Notes: a model not told the origin generated them from the letters alone. A stretch of 64,000 bases of DNA from Dryocosmus kuriphilus (GCA_038277395.1 CM076190.1:254731989-254795988), one strand, 5' to 3'; positions 1-11,667 are shown, counted from the stretch's first letter. Translations and numbers: made by a program.

Positions 1-540
1 ATTCATTGTTTTCGTTATTTTTTTTCAAGAATTCACAACTTTTGTTATTTTTTTAATAGAAATTCGAAATTTTCGTTATTTTATGTAGAAATTCGTTATC
101 TCTTTTTAAAGAAATTCGCAATTTCCGTTATTTTTAACAGAAATTCGGAATTTTTATTTTCTTTTACGGATATTTGTATTTTTTTTTTAAATTCGTAATT
201 TCTGTAATTTTTTTTTAGAAATTTGAAATTTTCCTTATTTTTTGTAGAAATGTGTAATTTTTTAAGAAAAAAAAATTTAAAGAGAATTTTAAATTTAAGG
301 AAGTTTTAAAGTTTTCAACGGAAACTTCTGAAAGAACTACAAACGGAAAATTTCGTTTTTCTTTTACAGATATTTGTAACTTTTGTAATTTGTAATTGAA
401 ATTGAGAATTTTTGTTATTTTTCTATAAGAATTGGTAGTTTTCAGCGAATTTATGAAGAAGTTTGTAATTTTCTAACAAAAAAGAACTAAACGCAAAATC
501 TTTATTTTTTAAAATGTAATCAATTTTCGAATTTAAATTC
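1..540. repeat. Minisatellite A, T-rich strand
   Basis: Degenerate tandem repeat of about 28 bp, built on TTCGTAATTTTTGTTATTTT followed by TGTAGAAA. Homologous arrays lie at 41535-43960 and 62346-64000 in the same orientation and at 3765-4748, 12759-15590 and 44100-46820 inverted. No gene is seen here. Confidence 0.85.
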
Positions 541-544
541 ACTA

Positions 545-1616
545 TCAGCGCCGGAAACGGAAGCCTGAAACACAACTACTTAAATTCTCGAAAAAGAAAA
601 CAATTTTATATATAAGCGATTATGAAAAAAAGATTTTTTGATGAAAATTTTTGAAAAATTTTTAACATTTTTTTATTATAATAGTGGAATATGCTATATA
701 ATGTTGCCTAAACGATCAGTTTTTCATTCACATAAGTTGCATGATTTGAGCCTAGCAACGTGACACTAAAGAAATATGTTTATCACATTTATAAACAACA
801 TAATATTTCTTATTATCATTAATTATTTAGAAAAATTGTTTCACATTTTCTTTATATTTTTCTGATATTCTGTAACTATGACATCCAAAAGGATTAATAC
901 CTTTATATGAAAGACCATTATATTGTTCAGCAATTTGAAACACAGCTACTTAGATTCTCGTAAAAGAAGAAAATCTTATATCAAAGCGATTATGAGTTAA
1001 ATATTTTTAAATAAATACTGTCGCAAAATTTGAAACATTTTTTTATTATAACGCTGGAATATACTAGATAATATTGTGTGAATCGTCAGTTTTTCATTCC
1101 CATATCTTGCATGATTTGCGCCTAGCAACGTGACACTAAATGAATATATGGATCACATTTATAAAGAGCATAATATTTCTTATTATCATTAATTATTTAG
1201 AAAAAATGTTTTATACTTTCTCCATATTTCTCTCAAATTCTGTGACTGTAACCTCCAAAAGGATTATTAGCCTTTATATGAAAGAACATTGTACTGTTCA
1301 GCAATTTAAAACACAGTTAATTCAACCCTCGTAAAAGAAGACAATTTTATATAGAAGCGATTCTGAGTTAAATATTTTTACACGAGTAGCGTTGCAAAAT
1401 ATGAATTGTTTATAACTTTCTCTAAAGCTCTCAAATTCTGTAGCTATAAGTACCAAAATTATCAATGCCCTTTATATGAAAGACCATTGCACTCTTCAGC
1501 AATTTGAAGCACAACTACTTAAAATCTAGAAAAAAAATATCACATAAAACCGATTATGAGTAGAATACTATATATTTATCTCCACGCTGAAATAGACTAG
1601 ATAATATTGTAACGTG
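545..1616. repeat. Satellite B array (about 363-bp unit), three diverged units
   Basis: Tandem units recognisable by CAACGTGACACTAAA (about 757 and 1125), TTATTATCATTAATTATTT, a run reading ACTTTCTCTATATTTCTCTC, and ACACAACTACTTAAATTCTCG. The same satellite fills much of the introns of the two secreted-protein genes, so this array is probably the intron of a further duplication unit whose exon 2 would lie left of the window. The array is cut at about 1616 by a SINE. The short ORF at 1140-1334 is just satellite. Confidence 0.8.
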
Positions 1617-1960
1617 GCACATGGTACACGTCCCATGGCTTCTCCCTTTCCACCCCGAAATCTGACTTGAGGGTTAGCGATGAGGTAGTAAAGTGATGAC
1701 TTGACTATATGTAACACATCACCGTCTCCGTGCTTGCCGCAGTGGTTAGCGCATTGTGTTTTCGAGCCGGCGGCCAAGGGTTCGATTCCCCGGGGCGAAG
1801 TAAATTTTTACTGACGTTCTCTCGCTACACCTGAAACACTCGAGAGTCACCCTTCCTCTCCCTTTACTTTTTATTTTTACTTTACTTTACTTTTTACTTT
1901 ACTTTACTTTATTTTTTACTTTACTTTACTTTTTACTGTAATTTTGTCATGCCGGGAATT
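1617..1960 (+). mobile_element. tRNA-derived SINE
   Basis: An RNA polymerase III promoter pair is visible: an A-box-like TGCCGCAGTGG at 1735-1745 and a near-perfect B box GGTTCGATTCC at 1779-1789, at tRNA-like spacing. About 115 bp of unrelated body precedes the A box, and the element ends in a (TTTAC)n tail at about 1858-1936. It interrupts satellite B. It does not fold as an intact tRNA gene, so a SINE is the better reading. Confidence 0.65.
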
Positions 1961-3200
1961 TTATATTTCGGTATTCTGTGTCGATTTTTGTTATTTCTAG
2001 TTTATTTAATAGTAATAATAATAATAACAATAATAATAATTGAAAGTTTTAAACAAATTTTAAAATTAAATTAATTTTTCCCCCAGCCTTAAGATTTAAG
2101 ATTCACAAATTCAGCTATTTTTGGTTAAAGGGAATTTTTTTGCTCAAGTTAATTCTAACGTGTTTTTTTTTAGTATTCATCTTTTTTAGTTAAATAACAT
2201 CCTATTCTGATAAAAATTACTTAAAATTATTTTAAAAGCTTGGATAAAATTTTTTTTTTTTTTTAATATAACTTTTTTAAAATTAAATTCACTTTTTTTA
2301 ATAACTTAACTTTTTCTACACTGAACAATCAGACATTTGGGTTGGAAACTAATTTTTTTTTGTCAAAATAAATCTTTTTTTTAAAATTTAGCTACTCTTT
2401 TTTTGGCTTTTTTTAAATGTTTGGTTAAAAATTCAACTACTAAATTTTTCTTTTTGAAAATTCATCTTCTTCAATTGAAAATTCATTAATCTTGGTTGAG
2501 AATTTAATTGTCACATTTTGGGTCGAAATTCTTGCTTTGTTGTTAAGCATTCAACTCATTTGTTAAAAAATCTTCTATTTGAGTTAAAAATTAAACTGTG
2601 AAGTTATTCTTGGTCTTAAATTTATCTTTTTGTTCAGTGTCTAACATTTGCTAACAATTTAAACAAAGATTCGAGCAAAACGTAGCATTGTTGATCTAAC
2701 GATGTCTTCATGAAGGCTGAAAAACAGATATTTCCTAATATATTACCTTCAGCCTAGCTTCAAGTCACAATAATTTAAAAATTTTTTCCCAGTTCTTTGC
2801 GTATGAATTTTTCATAGCCACCTAAATACGTATACCACCTTTTTATTGAAAATTTCTTTTTTTCGATTCATAATTCAACAATTTTTGGTTAAAAAGATTT
2901 TTTGCTTAGGTCAATTCTAACATACTTGTTTGTGAATTCACCTTTTTTAGTTGAGGAATCAACTATTCTGTTCAAAATTGGTCTTTTCTTGGTTAAAAGT
3001 TAGTTAAAATTAGTTACAAAGCTTGGTTGAAAATTATTTTTTCTAAATAACTATTTTTTAATTATATTCACTTTCTCTGGTGATAATTTGACTTTATTTT
3101 ATTAATTTTTCAGATATTTTGGTTGAAATTTCAACTATTACATTATTGTTATTACATTATTGTTATATCGTTACACAATCGCATTCCTATAATATATAAA
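1961..3200. repeat. W region: dispersed AT-rich short repeats
   Basis: No coding potential. Degenerate short motifs of the TTGGTTGAAAATTCAACT type recur throughout. A small (AAT)n microsatellite lies at about 2010-2040. The part from about 2680 is clearly homologous to 46820-47400 (shared CTGAAAAACAGATAT and neighbouring blocks), so it belongs to the large duplicated unit. Confidence 0.65.
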
Positions 3201-3600
3201 CTTTTTTATTTTTTATGTTTTCGATATCTATAACCTTCTTTAAATAATAAATATCAGGTCCTAATTAAATCCGCATATTTTACCAAGAAATTAATAGTTC
3301 TTCATTATCGGTTTAGTGAATATTTGGACTAACTGAATTATTAGTTTTTTACTAATCATTAGTAACCGAGTTCCCACTAATTGAATAAAGTACAATTTTA
3401 ATATTATGTATTTACTAAAATTACATAATTTCTCGCATAGTTTGTAGATTTAGAGAGCACTGTGCTTTAAGAGAAAACATTATTGCAGTCTAATGATATG
3501 AAATTTATACATAAAAGAATATTGCAACTTATAATCTACTTATTAAATTATTGATATATTATTATACTTATAGAATACCAACCACTGTTCTCATTTTCTT
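3201..3600. other. Non-coding spacer with duplicated segment
   Basis: No gene seen. About 3430-3570 matches 43975-44095 (TAGATTTAGAGAGCACTGTG versus TAGATTTAGAAAGCACCATG), the spacer between the two inverted minisatellite-A arms of the other unit. Confidence 0.6.
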
Positions 3601-3765
3601 CAAATAATCATTGCACCCCGCTTATGAAGAATTACGACCCAGGTGGAAAAATTCTGTAGAATTTTCTATATAATCCTGACATGAATTTTAGCCTGAATTC
3701 TATACAACGCTGACATGAATTCTAGTTCAAATTCTACACAATCCTGACATGCATTCTGGTCTAAA
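3600..3765. repeat. Minisatellite C, short array
   Basis: About four copies of the 34-bp unit (ACATGAATTCTAGTCCAAAT type). The same repeat is short at 41307-41530 and greatly expanded at 58576-62345. It marks the unit boundary next to minisatellite A. Confidence 0.75.
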
Positions 3766-4748
3766 AATAACCAAAATTACCATTTCTAATAGAAAAATAA
3801 CAAAAATTACGAATTTATGTATTTTTTCCTCGAATCCCGAATCTCTAGGAAAAATAATCAAACTGACAAATTTCTATAAAAAAGAACAAAAACGACGAAT
3901 TTTCAAAAAAATAACGAAAATTCCAAATGTATGTTATCCAAGACTAACAAAAATGACGAATTTGTATACAAAAGGAAATCAAGAATTTCTGCGAAAAATA
4001 ATAAATATTTCGAATTTCTATTGTCTAGAAATAAGAAAAATTATGTATTTATATATTTTTTAAATCGCACGAATTTATGAGCAAAAAATAATGAAAATTA
4101 CGAATTTCTTGAAAAATAAATAAATTCCGTATTCCTGTGGAAAATAACTAAATTTACGAACTTCCGTAAAAAAACAACTAATTTCTACGAAAAATAACAT
4201 AATTTCCGAATTCCTATTATCTAAAAATAAAAAACTTACCAATTTATATATTTTTTTTCAATCTCGAATTTCGACAAGAAATAATCAAGATGAAAAGTTT
4301 CTACAAAAAATAATAAAAATTACGAGTTTTTAAAAATGAAGAAAAATTACGAATTTCTAAAAATGAAGAAAAATTACGAACTTCTGTAAAAAATAACGAA
4401 ATTTCAGAATTTCTATCATCTAAAAATAACCCTTACGAATTTTTCTTTAACATAAGGAAAAATTGCCATTTGTAGTTTTTTCAGAATTTAAATTTGAAAA
4501 TAGGTTAATTTCTAAAAATAAAAATTTTAGAATTCAGTTATTACACTTTGCTACATAAAATGACGAAAATTTAGATTTTTTAAAGAAACTTACGAAAATT
4601 ACGAATTTCTACAAAAATAAAGAAAATTGTGAATTCCTGAAAAAAAAGTACGAAAATCACGAATTTCTAGATCAATAACAAAAATTACCCATTTCTAAAA
4701 AAAAATACAGAAATTCCGAATTTCTATTAAAAATAAATATTATTAGTT
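3765..4748. repeat. Minisatellite A, A-rich strand
   Basis: Degenerate about 28-bp repeats (AATTACGAATTTCTACAAAA type), inverse of the 1-540 array. The errantivirus inserted inside this array: the array resumes at 12759. The ORF at 3749-4063 is repeat-derived. Confidence 0.8.
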
Positions 4749-4752
4749 TCGC
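4749..4752. repeat. Target-site duplication, left copy (TCGC)
   Basis: TCGC directly precedes the left LTR and is repeated directly after the right LTR (12755-12758). A 4-bp duplication is the normal size for Ty3/gypsy integration. Confidence 0.85.
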
Positions 4753-4939
4753 TGTTACACTGAAAAATACACTGGGTACTTTTTAAAAAGGCGTGATATC
4801 TCTGAAGAGATATCACTGGTCTTTATTCACACGTGCGTACAATAGCTAGACAAAATTAGAACTGCTGTTGTGGGCCTAATGCCCCCTATATATACGTGTT
4901 GCTTATCTAAATTGGCTGTAAGCCTGTGGCTATATTACA
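4753..4939 (-). repeat. 3' LTR (left)
   Basis: 187 bp, TG...CA ended, identical to 12568-12754 except one base. On the element's strand it shows a TATATATA box (4887-4894) and an AATAAA signal (4822-4827). A perfect 24-bp palindrome with 11-bp arms lies at 4793-4816. Confidence 0.95.
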
Positions 4940-4952
4940 GCCCCCTTTTTGG
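4940..4952 (-). other. Polypurine tract of the errantivirus
   Basis: On the minus strand AAAAAGGGGG plus one base directly abuts the 3' LTR. This is the expected position and composition for the plus-strand primer of an LTR retrotransposon. Confidence 0.75.
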
Positions 4953-4974
4953 ACTGTTTTTAGTCCCTAAAAAC

Positions 4975-6807
4975 TTAAAACTTTAAGGATCTAGGCGTGA
5001 TTGATTTTGGTACGGAGATATTGGTATTAATCATTGGGATCGCTTCTTGTCGGTGTACAGTATTGGCTTTGTTTCCGAAACTACAATTCGTATAGCAATT
5101 ACCTATTAGACGTTTTACAAGGTCAATTACGGCGTTGAATATTCCTATTTTATACATAGTTAAGAAAGTGATTATGCCTAAAGATATATATCCTAGATAT
5201 CGCATCCAGTCTAGAGCATTTTCTTTCCATGTTCGAATTCGGTGGTGACTCGAAATTGTTTCTAAAATGTTTTCGGCGTTTTCTAGGCTAAGGTGTGTGT
5301 TTCGTAACGTGTCTGGGTCAATGACGTTTGGTAGTAAGATCATCTTATTTTTTATTAAGGTCATATCTGGTATGTCTGTGTCGTATGTCAAGTTTAGTTT
5401 TATTGTTCGGGTAACGTTTAGGTCGTTGTTCATAATGTTCAATGATATTCTTGGTGACATGATTTTGCAATCGTGTCCGGTTATTATAAATGTTCCAACA
5501 TTAATGGTTTGGGAATCTGTTGGATGATTAGGGCAAATCAAGTCGATTTGTTCGGTTTCGGTGAATATTGCTAGATATCCATTTGTGATTGGTATGTAGG
5601 TTTCTGGCTGTAGCAAGAATGTTCCTAGCTTGCATTTATTTTTTGATTGGGTTCTGAGGAGACTAGCATCACAGGTGTTTTGTTGATGAGTTAAAAAGTT
5701 TGGTTGTTGTCTCTTACATATCTTGATTCCTTCCACTAGCTTACATTTACTTAGGCTTTCTTTGTCGGTTGGTACGTAGATGTACCTTCCCGTAAGAAGA
5801 TATTCGTGGTCTAATATGATGCTTGTAAAAACCCCATCCTTTTGTTTGTTTGGGAGAGGTATTATTCTTTCGATGGTTAGGATTTCATTTTTTAATATTG
5901 GTAATTTTATAAAGTATATTAAAGAATCTGTTTTTTTTTTTGAGTATGCTGATATCCGCTGAGTCAATTATTCTTTGGTAATTTGTTTCTTGTCCTTCGA
6001 AGTGGTATCTCGTCTTGTGCTGGGTTTCAAATTCCTGAATAGTTGCTCTCATTATCGCGGGTGTGACTATTGTGGGCTCGATCATACCATGTTTACCGAT
6101 GTTAATTGCGTTTAGAGCGGTTGACAGGTCTTCGCTCATTTCGGTGATGAAAATCTCTAATGTCGTTATTTTGTCCCGTAATACTGACAGCCTTTTATCT
6201 TCGTTTGACGCGTTGGCTAATTGTTTCATTAGTTGGTTTTCGATTATTAAGTTGTTATTAAGGCTTCTCATATCTTGTGAAGAACTATCGAGGATTAGCT
6301 TAATAACTTTTGTATTGTTTTTGACAATCTCAGACACTTTCTTGTTATCTGAGTAAATTTGGTCAAATTCGTGGTTAACCTTATCTATGTCGTTTTGGGA
6401 TAGTGTCCCGAAAAGTGTTTTCGAAATATCTCCCACGAAATTAAATAAACCTCTTCTGAATCTAGTTTTACCCCCATTATATTATGTAGTAAGATTTCTT
6501 TTGTTTTTAATCGGTCGTATCTGTGGATCATACTATCGATAGTGCTTCTAATTGGGCAATTTTGATCGCAATTTTGAGTTATGAAATCTTTTAGTTTATT
6601 AATAGTGTACATTCTCTCGTAGGTATTGGTAAGATTAATTCCGATTATTAGTGTCCATTGTTCTTCGTAGATGGTGGCTAAACCGAGTTCCCCTTTATAT
6701 AGATTAGTTGTCAGTGGCTCGATTTTCACTTGGGCTCTGGCAAGGACTATCATTGCTAGTAATAACGTGCTGATCTTCATCTGAAAAATAAGGCATAACG
6801 TTATCAA
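4975..6807 (-). pseudogene. env: Errantivirus env, broken by two frame changes
   Basis: Envelope fusion glycoprotein related to baculovirus F proteins, known in errantiviruses. It reads in three pieces. 6385-6807 starts with a hydrophobic signal peptide and overlaps the end of pol. 5885-6500 (second frame) carries a furin-type RFRR site followed by GLFNFVGDISK, the cleavage site and fusion peptide of the family. 4975-5967 (first frame again) carries the rest of the ectodomain and a membrane segment (YLGYISLGIITFLTMY, near residues 255-275) with a short basic tail. Breaks lie near the C5 run at 6471-6475 and at the T11 run 5931-5941. Both are homopolymers, so assembly error is possible for each. 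As read, no full-length protein is made. Confidence 0.85.
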
Positions 6808-8359
6808 TGTGGACTTGTACCACCTTATTTTTCGCTAATAATTTTAAGTTGTTATTACTGTTCAAAATATCGATTATTTTATAAGGGCCTTTCCAAGGAG
6901 GGTCTAGTTTGTTGTTTTTTGCATTATTTTTTACTTTGACCAACTGGTTCACCTTATATAATGGGTGGTGTTTGGTGATTCTTGAATCGAGGTACTTTTT
7001 TGTCTTTTCATTTTCTACGCTGATTCTTTCTCTGACTTTTGCTAAGTTTGTCTCGTGTTTCTTTTTCCATTTTTTAATTAGCTCTTGGTAGGTTATCTTT
7101 GGGTTTTGTTGGATGGTTGACGGTAGATTGGGTTCTCGTCCGAATGTGAGTTCAAAAGGCGAGAATCCAGTGGTTTGGTTTTTTGTCGTGTTTATCACGA
7201 AATTTATGAATTTCAAGTTGTCGTCCCATTCCCTGTTATTTTCTGTCATAGATGTTTTGATCAGATTTCCTAAAGTCGAATGCATCCTCTCGATGTTCCC
7301 GTTTGATTGTGGGTGGAAAGCGGTTGTTTTTATATGTTGTATTTTGAGGGTTTCTTCGAATTGTTGCATCAGGTCGGAAATGAAATTTCGGCCTTGATCG
7401 GTTAGTATATAGTGGTCTATTAATTGCTCAATTATGTCTTTGGTGGTTTCGTTTTTTAAAGGGAGGAGTACCGTATATCTGGTTAAACGGTCTTGTATAC
7501 TTAGTATGTATTTATTACCTTTAAGTGTTTCTGGTAAAGGTCCATAAACATCCATAGCTATTTTATCATTTGGATTTAGAGGGATGTCGGGAATTACACT
7601 TTCCATTTGATATTTAATTCTCGTCGTTTTGTTAAGTTGGCAAATCGGACAATGTTTCACGTATTTTTTAACATCATTTTCCATGTTAATCCAGTGTCCT
7701 AGTTTTTGTGCCTTTTCTAGAGTGTTCTGCTCACCCATGTGGCTCGCATGTGCTTCTTTCACGATTATTTCCCTTTCTTCTTTCGTCAGTTCTCTCGTGT
7801 TAACGAAACATAATGAGAATGTGTTTTGTGGGTAAAATATTGATAAAAATTCTAGCATTTCTTGGAGTAGCTCCTTTTCCAATGGGGAAATTAGGGGGTC
7901 TCCTATACGGATGCGTATAATAGTCAGTTTTTTTGCTAGTATTTCTTCTATGAGTTGGCCTAATTTTCTTAGCCATTGTTCCTCATTAAATTCCGGTAGA
8001 TCTTCTCTTTTCAATGTTCTCCAGAGTTTTCCTACTGCGTTGGGTTTTACTTTGATTTTTCCTGGAATAGGGTTTAATCGCCATTGCATGAAGTCGGTAT
8101 ACAAATTTTCTGATTCGGGTTGTTTATCTGGTTCCTCTTCCTTCTCTGAGTTTGTTTCGGGCGAAGGTTCTCTCGTTACTCTGTCTGGTAATTTTATTTT
8201 GTCTTCTCCCTGTAGGATCCTGTCTTCTCTAATTACTGGAGTGTCGAATATCTCTATTTCCGGTAATAGGTCTTCTAGATCTGTTTCTCCTTCTTCTTTC
8301 TCTGCTATTCCTGCGCTTTCCATTGCTTGCAGCAGGGAGTCTTTCGTTATAGCAAATAC
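6704..8359 (-). pseudogene. pol: Errantivirus pol, integrase segment
   Basis: 539-residue open segment (8323-6704), separated from RNase H by an in-frame TAA at 8360-8362. It has an acidic linker, then the integrase zinc finger (HASHMG...HW...CPICQ), the catalytic core with D (MDVYGP), D (LTDQGRNF) and E (GNIERMH), then a GPY-type C-terminal domain (PPWKGPYKI). Only about 50 residues separate the first two aspartates, against about 59-60 normally. The segment just before the second aspartate appears to lack about ten residues in frame, which would probably disable strand transfer. Its end overlaps the env start. Confidence 0.9.
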
Positions 8360-8362
8360 TTA

Positions 8363-9062
8363 TCCTATATCTTTGCTGTTAATGGGAAAGAGTCTAGACA
8401 GACAATCTGCTACCTTATTCTCCTTACCCTTTAGGTATTCTATTTCATAAACGTATTCTTCGAGCCTTAGTCTCCACCTCAGTAGGCGGGAGCTAGGGTC
8501 CTTTACGTTATGCAGCCAGATTAATGCCTTGTGATCGGTTTGTATGGTGAATTTTTTTCCCTAGTAAATATTGTCTTAAACGTTTGACGGCCCATACTAT
8601 TGCTAGCAGTTCTTTTTCGCTAGTTGTGTAATTTTGTTCGGCCTTATTCAGAGTTCTTGAGATGAACAGGCATGGGTGCCCTTCTTGAGAAAGGACTGCC
8701 CCTAGTCCGAAGTTGGAAGCATCGGTCGTCAAGACAAATTGTTTATTAAAATCTGGGAATTTCAACACTGGTGCGGATGTCAAAGCAGTTTTCAGGGATT
8801 GGAAGGCCTTTTCACAATTCGGCGTCCAATTAAATGGTGTTTCTTTTTGTGTCAGTAGTGTTAGGGGTTTAGCGATAGTAGAGAAATTTTTTATGAATTT
8901 CCTATAATAGCCGGTTAAACCAAGGAAAGATTGGATGTCTTTTATTGTTTTTAATTGTTTAAAATCGAAGATTTTCTGGATTTTTTCGTTATTCGGTTTT
9001 ACTCCGTCTTTTGTTATAATGTGTCCTAGGTATTCCAGTTCCGGTTTTAAATATATTCGCAT
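8363..9062 (-). pseudogene. pol: Errantivirus pol, RT connection and RNase H
   Basis: Continues the reverse transcriptase in a shifted frame (8508-9062). It covers the RT thumb/connection (ELEYLGHIIT, FLGLTGYYRKFIKNFS) and RNase H (TDASNFGLGAVLSQ, SEKELLAIVWAVKRLRQYL). A second frame change at the A7 run 8551-8557 restores the frame used by integrase, and the RNase H tail (TDHKALIW...) then reads to TAA at 8360-8362. Motif order and spacing are normal for gypsy elements. The breaks are at 9047-9062 and 8551-8557. Confidence 0.88.
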
Positions 9063-10567
9063 TTCGTCGGTTCCAATTTTAATCCTAAATCGATAATGCG
9101 TTGCAGCACGAGTTCAAGGTTGTTATTATGTTCCTGGATTGTACTTCCAAATATTACTATGTCATCGATATATACTAGGCAGTGTTTTCCAATGAGTCCA
9201 TGGAATGCTCTATCCATCATTCTTTGGAATGTGGCTGGAGCGTTCTTCAGGCCGAAGGGCATTCTATTATATTCAAAGTGTCCTTGTTGTGTCGAGAACG
9301 CGGTATACTTTTTACACTCCTCCTTCATCGGTATTTGATGGAAACCTGCACTTAGGTCGAGGGCAGAAAAGAATTTCGCTTTCCCGAGTTGATCCAATAT
9401 ATCATCGATTACTGGTAACGGGTATGCGTCTTGGTCTGTGTCTTTGTTGATCTGCCTGTAATCTATGACCATTCGTAATTTTTCTCCTTTTTTAGGTACA
9501 ATCCACAATGGAGAGTTGAATGGGGATTGTGAATGTTTTATTATTCCTTTGTCCAAAAGTTTTTGCGTTTCTTCCAGAGCAAATTCTTTGTGTTTTTCGG
9601 GTAGTTTGTGTGATTCTAAGTTTATTATCTTACCCGAGTTTAAAGTGATTTCGTGCTCAGTCAGCGCTGTGCAAGGTAGTGGATCTCCAGGTAGTACGTA
9701 TGCCTTTTTGTGTTTTGAAATGATTTTCTTTATTGTCTGTTGGTTTTCTTTTTCAATGTGGTTTATTTTACAGGTTTCTAATAGTTTTTGTAGTTGTTCT
9801 AGTTCATCGTGGGTGTTTCCTTTTATTTTTTCGGATTTGGATGGGGAGATCTTTATTGATTTTACCTTTTCGTATTTAATTTCCTCAGGCACTTTGGTTG
9901 GTTGTTCTGAGTAGTTGAAGAATGGTACTTGTATTTCTTTGTCTTTAACTGTGTATAATCCGTCAGGAATATTACTTTGCTTCTCTATCCAAATATCTGT
10001 ATGATTTTCATTACTCTTAATTCAACATATTTTAGCTTCCATAGGTGCTACGAATTCTCCGTCATCGTGTAGTGGTAGTTTTATTTTTTCGATCACCGCA
10101 TGTGTTGGTGTTATGGCGTATCTAGAGAATTTTTTGAAGAATGGTAGCCCTAAAATTCCATCCTCGGGCAACGGGAAATTTTGGTCCACTACGTGGAATA
10201 AGTGGGATTTTCCAAAGTAATTTAAGTATACTGCTTCATGGGATTCTCGATTGTCATTTCCCATCTGAAATTTCTTGGAATATTTAATCTTATTTACTTC
10301 CTGGGGAATTGCATTTTCTTTTATTATATTTATGGCAGCTCCGGTGTCGACTAATAATCTGTAGTCTCCTCTACATCCTCTTCCCCTAATGGACTGTGGC
10401 TTTCCGGAGACTGTATTAATTCTGCTTGCTCCAGATAATTTTCGTGTTCCAGGATCTCTTCTTCGGTCATCTCCTGGTTCTCTAAACATTCCTCCTCTTG
10501 GATATTTCTTACTTGCGGTGGTCTTGTTTGGGATTGTCCGTGCTGAAAATTTTGTCTGTGGAGGCAT
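9047..10567 (-). pseudogene. pol: Errantivirus pol, protease and reverse transcriptase
   Basis: Pol frame, -1 relative to gag and overlapping the gag end (10351-10567), as expected for -1 ribosomal frameshifting. The aspartic protease shows LLVDTGAAINII. A single in-frame TGA (10022-10024) then interrupts it. The frame continues open through reverse transcriptase with FSALDLSAGFHQIPM, FGLKNAPATFQRMMD and the catalytic YIDDIVIFG. The RT piece ends at a frame change near 9050. Apart from the TGA this 1.5-kb stretch is intact. Confidence 0.92.
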
Positions 10568-11667
10568 TGGGAAGCGAAGTGGCCTAATTTACCGCACTTG
10601 TGGCATGATAATTTTGCTCTTTCTGCCAATGGTAGAGTTTGGTTTAAAGCTTTCGCCCCAGCGGCGGCTGTTGTGTTGGCGTTTATTCTAGGAGGCAGTA
10701 TGGGTCTTTGCGTAAACCTGGGGGTTGGTCGGGGTGCCGTTGGCGTATTTCTGACTGGTTTTGATTCTTTTAACCAAGTTTCATACTCTGCTGCCTCTTT
10801 CTGGGCCTCCATTAGTGTTGCTGGTTTCATTGCTCGCACTTGGATTCCGATTTCTCGCCTTAGGTTTAACATATATCGGTTAATCGCCTCTTTTTCCTCA
10901 ATCTTTAATCTGAGCCGTCTTTCGGTTCCTGTTGAGGATGCCTGTACTGCGTAATTCAGTTCATTTAATATCTGTTTAAAGCGTAATGAAAAGTTCTGAA
11001 TGGTTTCGTTCGGACCCTGTCTACATGACTCCATTCTACTTTTGATTGATAGGGTTGAGCCTGTCTGTTTTAAGTTTTGTCTTAAGGCTTCGTATAGATC
11101 ATTGAAAGTATTTATAGGGGTGTAACGTATTGCCTTGTCCGCATTACCGGTGATTTTCTCTGCTAGGATAAAATCAAGTAGTAATTGTGTTTGAGAGCAT
11201 TGGGTTTTTGTTCTCATTACGGTTTTTATGAAGTCCTCCACGCCCATGTCGTCTTGTCCATTAATGGGTTTGATAGCTCTAATGATGTCTTTGGCCAGTA
11301 TCCCTTCGGGCAAGCGTGACACTTGATGAGGTTCTAATGACTGTTGGTTCCTTGCAGTGGGTTCGTATCTGCTTCTCCATCTCAACCTAGCATGTTCTAC
11401 CTCAGACTCTTGGTCTTCTGTTATCCTTCCTTCGTTTATTTCTTCGGTGTCTGTCAGAATATTACTTTTTATTCCGATTCTCGCTAATATTTCTTTTCCT
11501 TCTTCCATTCTTTTTTCATTTTCCTTGGATAATATAGAAATATTTTCCGTTGCTGTTGATTGACTGATAACTAACTTGCTTATGCTATTCCTGATTTCCT
11601 CGATTGCCTTGAGTAACTCGATCGGGCTTCCTTCCGTTGAGGCGCGGGTTTGTGCGGGGGAGTCCAT
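10351..11667 (-). CDS. gag: Errantivirus Gag
   Basis: 438-aa intact capsid-nucleocapsid polyprotein. The N-terminal part is helical and charged. A retrotransposon-gag core region (about residues 130-300) includes the FSLRFKQILNEL segment, and one CCHC zinc knuckle (CHKCGKLGHFASQC) lies near residues 355-370. An acidic C-terminus overlaps pol by about 216 bp. The start at 11667 is the first in-frame ATG after an 0.9-kb leader. This is the only ORF of the element that is entirely uninterrupted. It is expected to assemble cytoplasmic particles and bind the genomic RNA. Confidence 0.92.
   Translation of the reverse strand: MDSPAQTRASTEGSPIELLKAIEEIRNSISKLVISQSTATENISILSKENEKRMEEGKEILARIGIKSNILTDTEEINEGRITEDQESEVEHARLRWRSRYEPTARNQQSLEPHQVSRLPEGILAKDIIRAIKPINGQDDMGVEDFIKTVMRTKTQCSQTQLLLDFILAEKITGNADKAIRYTPINTFNDLYEALRQNLKQTGSTLSIKSRMESCRQGPNETIQNFSLRFKQILNELNYAVQASSTGTERRLRLKIEEKEAINRYMLNLRREIGIQVRAMKPATLMEAQKEAAEYETWLKESKPVRNTPTAPRPTPRFTQRPILPPRINANTTAAAGAKALNQTLPLAERAKLSCHKCGKLGHFASQCLHRQNFQHGQSQTRPPQVRNIQEEECLENQEMTEEEILEHENYLEQAELIQSPESHSPLGEEDVEETTDY

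Noticed and set aside
1725..1800. Functional tRNA gene
   Set aside because: A and B boxes are present, but no closed acceptor stem or sensible anticodon arm could be drawn, and it is embedded in a longer element with a SINE tail.
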